64,000 nucleotides of DNA, from the NCBI GenBank assembly GCA_949592205.1, contig CATIUR010000001.1:261832250-261896249 (forward strand). Direction: 5' to 3'. The DNA comes from Helichrysum umbraculigerum. Lineage: Eukaryota; Streptophyta; Magnoliopsida; Asterales; Asteraceae. Of this stretch, positions 55,344-64,000 are shown piece by piece. The notes under the pieces were generated by a model, which worked only from the letters and a program-made list of their open reading frames with translations, was not told where the DNA came from and did not search any database. A program made the translations under genes and the position numbers. Within the stretch, counting starts at the first letter, position 1, and each line of letters starts with the position of its first letter.

Positions 55344-57443
55344 GCATTTCTGAAAAGATTGCCCGAAGTTGAAGAACAACAACAACAACAAGAACAACAG
55401 CAATGCTCGAGGAAGAGCTTTTGTTCTGAAATCTGGGAAAGCCCGTCAAGACCCGAATGTGGTCACGGGTACGTTTCTTCTCAACAACTTGACTGCTTCT
55501 GTATTATTTGATACTGGTGCTGATAAGAGCTTTATTTCTGATGAGTTTTATCCACTACTAGACACTGCACCTATTGCCTTAGATTCTAAGTACACAGTAG
55601 AATTGGAGAACGGAAAACTTATTGAGGCCAACAGTGTGATACCTAATTGCACTTTAAACTTAGCTAATGAGCTCTTTTCCATTGACTTGATACCCGTCGA
55701 AATCGGAAGCTTTGACATCATCGTCGGTATGGATTGGTTATCCAAGCACCGAGCCGAAATCGTTTGTTTCGAGAAAATCGTCTGCATCCCTCTCGTCACC
55801 GGTGGAACTTTAGTCATACAAGGGGAGACCGGTGGGACGAGCCTAAACATCATTTCTTGCATGAAAACCCAAAAATACTTGAGAAAGGGGTACCAGGCAA
55901 TCCTTGCACATATCATGGAGAAAAAGTCGGAGGTAAAGCGACTTGAGGATGTGCCTATCGTTCGAGACTTCCCAGAAGTCTTTCCTGAAGACTTGCATGG
56001 CCTTCCGCCACCTAGACAATTCAAATTTTCTATTGATCTTGTGCTCGGTGCAGCACCCGTGGCACAAGCCCCTTACCGACTAGCCCCATCCGAACTTCAG
56101 GAGTTGTCTACTCAGTTACAGGAACTCCTGGACAAGGGATTTATTCGACCAATTTCCTCACCTTTGGGAGCTCCGGTCCTGTTTGTGAAAAAGAAAGACG
56201 GTTCTTTCCGCATGTGCATCGACTACCGTGAACTCAACAAATTAACTGTCAAGAACCTTTACCCACTTCCTCACATTGATGACCTGTTCGACCAACTTCA
56301 GGGGTCGAGTTTTTATTCAAAGATTGACCTACGGTCAGGTTATCATCAACTCTGAGTTTGTGATGATGACATCCCGAAAACAGCTTTCCGAACTCGCTAC
56401 AGGCATTACGAATTCCAAGTGATGCCATTCGGCTTGACTAACGCACCGGCTGTATTCATGGACCTTATGAATCGGGTGTGCAAACCTTATCTCGACAAGT
56501 TTGTTATCGTTTTCATCGATGACATCCTGATTTACTCGCGCACCGAACAAGAACACGCGCAACACCTGAAAACTATCCTAGAGCTGCTCAAACATGAAGA
56601 GTTATATTCCAAATTCTCTAAGTGTGAGTTCTAAATGCAAACCGTTCAATTCCTTGGACACGTCATTGACAATCAAGGAATACATGTCGATCCTTCAAAA
56701 ATCGAGGCTATCAAGTGCTGGCAAGCAACCACTACACCCACGGAAGTACGTCAATTCTTAGGACTCGCCGGATACTACAGGCGGTTCATTGAGAATTTTT
56801 CGAAAATAGCCCTACCTCTCACTGCACTGACTCAAAAAGAAAAGAAGTTCGATTGGACTGACAAACAGGAGTCAGCTTTTCAGCTGCTAAAACAGAAACT
56901 CTGCAGTGCACCTATCTTATCCTTACCCGAAGGCAACGATGACTTCGTGGTATACTGTGACGCTTCACACCAAGGGTCTTGGTTCCATGTTGATGCAACG
57001 AGACAAAGTCATTGCTTACGCCTCGCGACAACTCAAGGTCCACGAAAAGAATTACACAACTCATGACCTAGAGTTGGGGGCTGTTGTATTCGCTCTAAAA
57101 ATCTGGAGACACTACTTATACGGTACCAAGTGTACAATCTTTACTGACCACAAAAGTCTCCAACATGTCTTCGATCAAAAGGATCTCAACATGAGGCAAC
57201 GTCGATGGGTCGAGTTGCTTACTGATTACAATTACGAGATTCGCTATCATCCGGGCAAGGCAAATGTTGTTGCCGATGCCTTAAGCCGAAAAGAACGAGT
57301 GAAACCACTTCGAGTTCGAGCTCTCAGTATGACCATTCACAACGACCTCATCAATCAAACTCTCACCGCTCAACTCGAAGCACTCAAACCCGAAAACTTG
57401 ATAAACGAGGCCTTGCGAGGCATGGATAAACAATTTGAAACCA
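55344..57443 (+). pseudogene. Pol of T3: protease, RT and RNase H (integrase missing)
   Basis: Protease keeps DTGADKS (55510 region), so unlike T2 it has the catalytic Asp. Protease and RT share one frame to a TGA at 56353-56355 (T2 has CGA at this place). RT continues with FGLTNAPA and FIDDILIYS to a TAA at 56632-56634 where T2 has TGG. RNase H follows, with a one-base insertion near 56980 just after YCDASHQG. The frame then runs to VVADALSRKER and ends at 57443, before the integrase finger. Confidence 0.85.
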
Positions 57444-60370
57444 TTTAACTTTATCTAGTACTTAGTAACCTCAACAATTCCATGTGAAATGGCATAATAT
57501 AAATACGTTCGCCAGACGTCGTCATATTATGTTAGTCACACTTCATTCTCAGGCTACTTCATACCATAAATCTTCAAAGTGATTAATCTTTACTTTCACA
57601 TGTCTCACAATTGTGATATCCAAATTTACACACATATATAACACCTTAACAACAGGCATACAACTAAGTATTAACTTGCTACCATTTTCAACTTATCACT
57701 TTGAATAAAAACTACTCATATCATCAGGTATATATAAGCAACTCAGACATTCAACACCATTTCCACTATATCATTAACACAGGTGTAATGTCTAGCACAA
57801 TTATCTCAATCACTTCTTTATTACCTGATTCAATATCAATTACTAGTTATATTTCTTTAACATAGATGTAATATCCAACAATTTCATCCATCAACATCAT
57901 TTAACACTTATAGTACATTTAGTACTAAACACTTTATCAAAACTATGTGTAACATTCAACACATATTCATCAATTTATTCACCTTTAGTTGAATTACAAT
58001 TGAGCATTTTATGTTCAATTATCACATAAATATAAGTTCATATACTTATCTTGCAAATTCTTAAAATGCTCAGTTCAACACTTTCTAATATTCTACATGA
58101 TTCAAATACTTCATCATGTTCAACTAATTCACGTAATATGATCCACATAACTTCATAATCAATGTTTACTAACCCTAGTTAGCAACAATTAACAATACCA
58201 TTTACTGGTATATTTTGCAGTTAAATAAACAACTTGAGTATAAGCCATACCCAATAAAACATGTGGACCTCTTAAAACAAGTTTTAGTATTGCACATGTA
58301 CACAGGAATGATCCCTGGGTTCAAAGAAACAAAAGCCCAATACAAAACGTAAGTCAAAAGTCCGAAATAAGGTCCGAAAAATAGTAAAACGCCATTTTTG
58401 GCCCCCAAACGACCCCGAAGTGCCCAAAACTGATAGGGCTCATGGCGAAACTATGAGCTTTGACCGTTGGGCCGTTTTTGAGTGGACATGTAATTTTCGT
58501 CTTAATCTGACACCGAAATTTTATAGCGGAAACTTCTACGTCAAGTGTTACGTCAAACGTTGAAAATTTAAAATAAAAAGTATTGTAACAAAGGCCTATC
58601 CGCCGGATCAGATGATGATCCGCCGGATCAACATGGGGATCCGCCGGATCCAACAATGATCCACCGGATACTTTTTCAAAAATACTATTTTTGCACGTCA
58701 AATTAAAAGTGTAGATTCAACGCCCCAAGATCCGCCGGATCTAACCCATGATCCGCCGGATTCATAACCTGATCCGCCGGATCTTGAAGTGATCCGCCGG
58801 ATCCATATCCTCTCCAGCAGACCTGCACAACTAAGTGCAAAAATACGAAATTCAAACGCGCATATCTCACAAACCGTAAATAGATGGGGTCTGAAATTTT
58901 GCAAGCACCTTCATATAGTCAAAATACAACTTTCCATTTTTCCACTTTTTCAAATTTCACGTTTTATGAGAAAACGGACGTACAACTCATTTTAGGCCAT
59001 TTTCGACCATTTTAGTTGACACACTATATTCCAAATGGCTTGGTTCCTGACTTCAACCTTTTGCCAACATATTTCTATATACAATTGTGGTGTGAGAATA
59101 TTCATCACTTTCATATACCCATTCTATCATATTTTGACTCGTTGACCCGTTTAAGGGTCCAATTGGGCAATATTAACAAAACAACCACATTGATTACCCA
59201 AAACACTTTCGACACACGTTTCTACTATATGTAGCACTCAAAATCACTTTAACATTGGTTATAGCTAAACCACCACTTATTTTAACCGTTTAACCAATAA
59301 GTGACCCATTTGGGCACTTATCTAACCCGTTTGGGTTTCAACCCATATAACTACCATTTCATCACCCATTTCACATTACGTTGACTATTATAAGTCAAAC
59401 TAACCCACTTTCACTGTTGGTGTCTTATTATACCCTCAAAACACCAATTTCACATTAAAGTCATCATATTTAGGCCAATTACAACAAATTTTTCAACCTT
59501 AACCTTTCACAAACTTATCAACACACATAAAAGTTGATTAACCTCTTTGACTTTCTTATTTTACCACTTTTAATACCTAGATCATAATTCAACCACAATC
59601 ATGATCAAGGCAAAACACATAAACATCTAACCACCTTTATCCCTATTACAACATATTCATCACACAATTTGACTCTACCAAATTCGACTTTGACTTTTTC
59701 CAAGTCAACAACACACATTCCAATTAATGTACACTTTCTAATTTACACAACAACAAGACTCCAAACTTATTAATTGAGATTACCAACATCTCATTAAATT
59801 TACTATATGGAGTCATATCAACTTTGTTTTCCAAGATTTATTACTACACCTAATCCAATTGCTCCCAAAGTCATTATTTCACATGAGCAAATAATTCCAC
59901 ATACACACTTCATACAACCGATTTCATATTTGAATTTCATATTGTAGACACAATTAACTCCATACAATACAACTATTACACTTTTTTCAACAATGTGTCT
60001 ACACAATTCATTTCTAGTTCATTCAAAATTACTCATTAATATTCCTATCATCATATTAACAAGTAATAATTATCAATGACTCACAACTGGGGATTCATAT
60101 CACTCTGACTCGATTTACTTTACTACCAATCATATCATAGCAAAGTAAACAATTCAAGGTTATTGAAATACACCAAGCTTATCGAAAAGTACCTGATACA
60201 CATATTCCTCCGTCTCTGCAACCAAAACAACAGTCTTGCAACTTATTATAGATTAGTACACATTTAATAACCACTTTCTCATACAACCACTAATCCCACA
60301 CCTGGAATGTTTGACTTGACACAACTACAGATTTGGGATTGAACACATTACAATGTCCAATTAGCCCAAA
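57444..60370 (-). other. non-coding interior of a minus-strand LTR element
   Basis: AT-rich sequence between the T3 truncation point and a minus-strand PBS. I see no gag, pol or host exon. Short frames at 58202-58904 cross a palindromic repeat block and have no family resemblance. It may be a LARD-type interior or a long leader of an element whose 3' half is missing. Confidence 0.4.
58598..58804. repeat. GATCCG-C-CGGATC palindromic repeats
   Basis: Seven copies of (G)ATCCGCCGGAT and one CA variant lie at about 58598, 58618, 58639, 58659 (variant), 58729, 58750, 58771 and 58791, mostly about 20 bp apart in two clusters. Each is a 6-bp inverted repeat with one central base. Confidence 0.85.
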
Positions 60371-60388
60371 CCTATGCTCTGATACCAA
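60371..60388 (-). other. primer-binding site, initiator-Met type
   Basis: On the minus strand TTGGTATCAGAGCATAGG directly follows the LTR end. It fixes the orientation and the inner edge of the 60390-62528 LTR. Confidence 0.75.
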
Positions 60389-60389
60389 C

Positions 60390-62528
60390 TTAAAACACCC
60401 CTCATTTTACCAACATTTAAATATAATAAATCCGGAAGCGTTAGTCCAACTTTCAACAATACCAAGTTACATTACAATTTCAACCTAATTTAAAACATAG
60501 TTTATCAACATGGGTGTTATTTCAAAAAAACAAAAGATAATAATTATTTATAGAAATCAATATCAGAGTAACGCCTAATTGCCAAACATTCCTTCTAATC
60601 CAACTTCTTGCCCACCCGATAAAATCTATAACCTGCAAGAAGTGTTAATGTGGGGGATTAGCATAACGCTAAGTGAGGGAATAATTAATCAACAGTTCAA
60701 CTTAGCATAAAAACTTTGTTTACCAACAAGCATCATAAACACAGAATACCTAGTACAACAATTTAACTGTTTAACTGGTCAACTGTTCAACAATTTCAAC
60801 TTATCGACAATAGAGCAGTTCAACTATATCACAACTGAATAACGAGGATCGGTGGCTCTTGGGATATCATAATACCCGGGGATTCCCAAGAACACTTATC
60901 CAACCATATCCGTATGGCCATAACGGACGAGACCGATAGCTAATTGTTATCATCAACCAACACAGGAGATGTGTTAAATCTTGAATGACAATTAGACCAA
61001 CCAACCAGATCCACCCGTTGACCTCATTAGCAACTGATGCCCGAAGGCCAATAATAACAACAAACAACAGGAGGTCAACTTTCCTCAGTCATCACATATT
61101 TATCAAGTCATCAGGTCACACATCAGACCAAGCAACATATCAACAGTATTATTACTAACTACAGTAATCATCATGGCAACTAAAACAGTAATAATACATT
61201 ACTCGTTGTAACCAAACTCGTTACAACCAAATTAGACTGAGGATTAAAGATCCACTCACCGAATACCTCAGTCATCCACTCAGTAGTCTGATATCACTGA
61301 GCCTTCTCCACATCTGAGAATACAACAGAACAACACAAGTTAGTCACTTGTCTCAAAATCTATATAACATCAATCCAAGAGACTTACATCAACAATTCTC
61401 TAAGTTATTCAAATAATCAAAATCATGAATCCATCATTCTCATTGAATTAACCACCTTTAATTCAATTGTCCAATTTCATGGATTATTACCTAATCATGA
61501 CTAATTAGCATGATAATCAGTTTTCACAATTACAAATCAACCAACTTGTATTAATTCAACGTTTATCATTTCAAGATTATGAATAATCTCTTTAATCATC
61601 AAAATCATAATCACTTATCAAATTATGATCATCCAAATCATCATGAACACTTAATCCATTTTCACCTTTTAGCTTGACTAATATCAATTATCATCACTAA
61701 TCAACCATACTATAATCATTAACAACACTTATCAATTTATACTCTAATAACACAAGCTTAAAAGCTTTGATTATAGCATAATCAACTAAACCCACCACTT
61801 TTATCATGAACATAATTCAATTCTACAATTTCTAACATAGGGTTTCAACTATAATCATGAAACTAACATCAACTAACAATTCTAACATAGTGATAAATCT
61901 CAATTTCATCTCAATCATCATAAGTTCATCATATGCCACAAGAACACAAATCAATTTTACAAGCCCTAGCTTAATTAATGTTAATCATCATCATTAATAA
62001 GCTTAAACAACATTAATTTAACAATTTCAAGCTTCAATTTTGGATTTTAACCCATCAATTAGTTAAAACCCCAAAACCCCCAATTTCTAGGTTAATTAGA
62101 GGAAGAACACAAATCATACCTTGTTTATGATGATTAGAGAAGCTTGAATTCGAGTTTAGCAACTTCAATTTGATGTTTCCATATGATTTTGATAATTGAT
62201 TTAGGTTTTTAGGGAAGTATGTATGTACGTATGATAAGTATGTAGGTATAGATATGTTTAAAACAGTATACTAAAAATGTTTAAATTTCATTCCCCGTAC
62301 TCATCATTGTCTGGAACTTAATAACCATTTGCGGGGAAAACTATTTTATTTTACCGTCAACTGAATTAATTTAAAACAATCAATAATTTATTAGTCACAA
62401 TAAATTATTCGACTCTTTTCTCCTCTTATTTTAAATTAACACAACACACTTATTTTCTGACATATTAAATAATAGTTCACTATCAGAAAACATTAAAATA
62501 CTACTAGACCCGAAGACTGGGTGTTACA
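60390..62528 (-). repeat. LTR of a minus-strand gypsy-type element
   Basis: On the minus strand it runs from TGTAACACCC (62528) to GGGGTGTTTTA (60390), about 2.1 kb. The inner terminus has lost the usual CA. It is AT-rich with no credible gene. The partner LTR is not in the window. Confidence 0.65.
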
Positions 62529-64000
62529 AAATGCTTGTTGCAATTCAAAAGTTATATTACATAAACTGCACATATAAAGTATAGGCATATCCAATCATAT
62601 TACTTGGTCAAATTTACAAAATACGCCGCTCAAATAGAAAAGACAACAAAAGATGTGAAGGTAGAGTGTAAAGTGTACTGAAATACACCCATACTTTCCT
62701 AGCCTTCACTTCCTGTAGTCCAACTTGCTCAAGAAGTTTTTCCATTACGGTATATATTTATACACCAAATACGTACTATTTTAGCCCTACGTTACTTCAT
62801 GACTTCATGTCATTCTAAGTTGGTCAAAAAGTATATCTATCAATACCAATTTACCATCATATTTGAAGATTGCGTACTCTGGGACTTGTATGGGATTGCA
62901 TCAAAAACACCAAAGAGTGAAAACCGGTGGCACGGCCTCTATTGGTGGGGGTTTTTCTCATGTCTTGGATTATTCTGTAATCGGCATGAGTTAATTTTAC
63001 CCTTTATTGCAATCTTCGCAGTTAAAGTTCCAGGTTGTTGCTTAATTTCTTTTTGGATTTGAGCTCTAGGATGAAATTTATATAGGAAATTGGAATAGTT
63101 GGAGGGAGCCAAGCACAATAAGGATCCCGAAGAATTAATCAAGGAAATGTATGTTTGTTTAGGGAATACAAAATTCAAGTTACGGATTTTGGTCGTTGGG
63201 ATTCATCAAAGATTTTAAAATGATGTTTGTTATTTTATGATATAGTTTCATGGTTGATTGCTTGATTGAAGGGGGCCATTGTATAATTTCTTTTTGGATT
63301 TGAGTTCTAGGATGAAATTTATATAGGAAATTGGAATAGTTGGAGGGAGCCAAGCATAATAAGTATCCCGAAGAATTAATCAATGAAATGAATAAAACAT
63401 GGTAAAGTTTGATGAGGTAATAGTATAGTTAATGGAAATATCTATTTCTAGTTAATGGTAATAGTATAGTTAACGGAAATATTTATTCCGTGTTATTCCG
63501 TTTTTGTTTATACTTTTTCTTTTTGGGTTATGTTTAAAAAAAAAACTTGCTATTATCGTGTCCATATTTTTTTTTTATTTGTTAATACAGTCTAGAAAAC
63601 CCGCAACAATGTGCGGGGTAATTCCCACTCGTTTATACCTATTTCTAGTTAATGGTAATAGTATAGTTAATGGTAATATTATAAATGAATATAACATATA
63701 ACACTAATTTGCATAACCCTTAACCTTTGTGTTAACTTTCCATACATACTGACTTAAGAACCGAAAACTTTTTTACTAGGCAAATCTTTTTTACTTAAGC
63801 AAGAAGTTCAGAGAAACTACACATGTGAAGGTAAAAATATAATATATAGCTTGAGCAAGTAGTTCAGAGAATATGCACATTGGAATACACAAGTCAAGGT
63901 AAAACTTAAGAACCTTAAGCAACACTATAATAATATAGCACTTAAGCAAGTAGTTCAAAGAAGATATACAAGTCAAGGTAGAACTTAAAATCCTTGAGCA
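62529..64000. other. AT-rich DNA with small direct repeats
   Basis: No supported gene. A ~100-bp block (63046-63145, with GATGAAATTTATATAGG) recurs at 63289-63389 about 243 bp on. A block with TTTCTAGTTAATGGTAATAG recurs at 63445 and 63641. From 63795 a ~60-120-bp unit with AAGCAAGTAGTTCAGAGAA is repeated three times to the window end. A GC-rich inverted repeat (CCCGCA...TGCGGG, 63600-63619) could be a mobile-element end. Confidence 0.5.

Larger units (their letters stand above)
50852..57443 (+). mobile_element. Tekay-type chromovirus T3 (3'-truncated, split by a solo LTR)
   Basis: It begins after the LTR at 50851 with the same altered PBS (50854-50867), then the coiled-coil ORF, gag, protease, RT and RNase H, nearly identical to T2. 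It stops at 57443 just after RNase H, before the integrase finger, where unrelated minus-strand DNA begins. A solo LTR interrupts gag. Lesions: stops at 51570, 56353 and 56632, a two-base insertion near 52437 and a one-base insertion near 56980. Confidence 0.85.

Noticed and set aside
63586..63625. Second Helitron end with CTAG next to a GC-rich hairpin
   Set aside because: The hairpin and CTAG are present, but no matching TC start or clean A/T target was found, so only noted as a possible element end.

Overview
This is a plant nuclear window, almost certainly a eudicot and possibly Asteraceae (a guess from the abundance of Tekay-type chromoviruses and the LTR style, not from a marker gene). 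It is AT-rich and intron-bearing and consists mostly of nested transposable elements. I see no rRNA, tRNA, CRISPR array or bacterial-style operon.

Layout. (1) 1-333 and 23694-28003 are one tandem array of ~280-bp units, each an LTR + primer-binding site + short internal + polypurine tract of a TRIM-like miniature retrotransposon, arranged as an eight-unit higher-order repeat of ~2.2 kb. (2) The array is split by a 23.4-kb minus-strand Ty3/gypsy chromovirus (334-23693, TSD CACGC, 3.2-kb LTRs) whose pol is decayed. (3) Nested in its protease region is a 12.4-kb plus-strand element (6112-18535, TSD AGGTC, tRNA-Asp-type PBS). It looks like an Athila/Tat relative that has lost pol but keeps three open reading frames: two overlapping as ATGA with a shared duplicated domain, and a 625-aa protein just after a splice acceptor. 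(4) 28004-29183 is a diverged gypsy LTR remnant.

(5) 29418-41739 (minus) holds the one candidate host gene. Its four short exons have matching splice phases, encode 140 aa, and sit under a promoter with site II motifs. Its first intron has received an 11.4-kb non-autonomous Helitron (30043-41464) at an (AT)n tract; without the Helitron the intron would be 289 bp. The Helitron carries fragments of a sulfate-transporter gene, a PIF/Harbinger transposase gene and a PLETHORA/AINTEGUMENTA-like AP2 gene, the last inside a 2.57-kb module repeated three times.

(6) 42234-57443 is an LTR-internal-LTR-internal chain of two Tekay-type chromoviruses (called T2 and T3), with a solo LTR (52946-55343, TSD GCATT) inserted in the second gag. 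Both carry a coiled-coil ORF upstream of gag. (7) 57444-62528 is the 5' half of a minus-strand LTR element without coding capacity, and 62529-64000 is AT-rich DNA with small direct repeats.

The strongest leads are the gene with the Helitron in its intron, the pol-less three-ORF element, the TRIM higher-order array, and the recurrence of CpG-rich palindromic minisatellites in unrelated retroelements. All functional statements are from reading by eye; no search or alignment was run.
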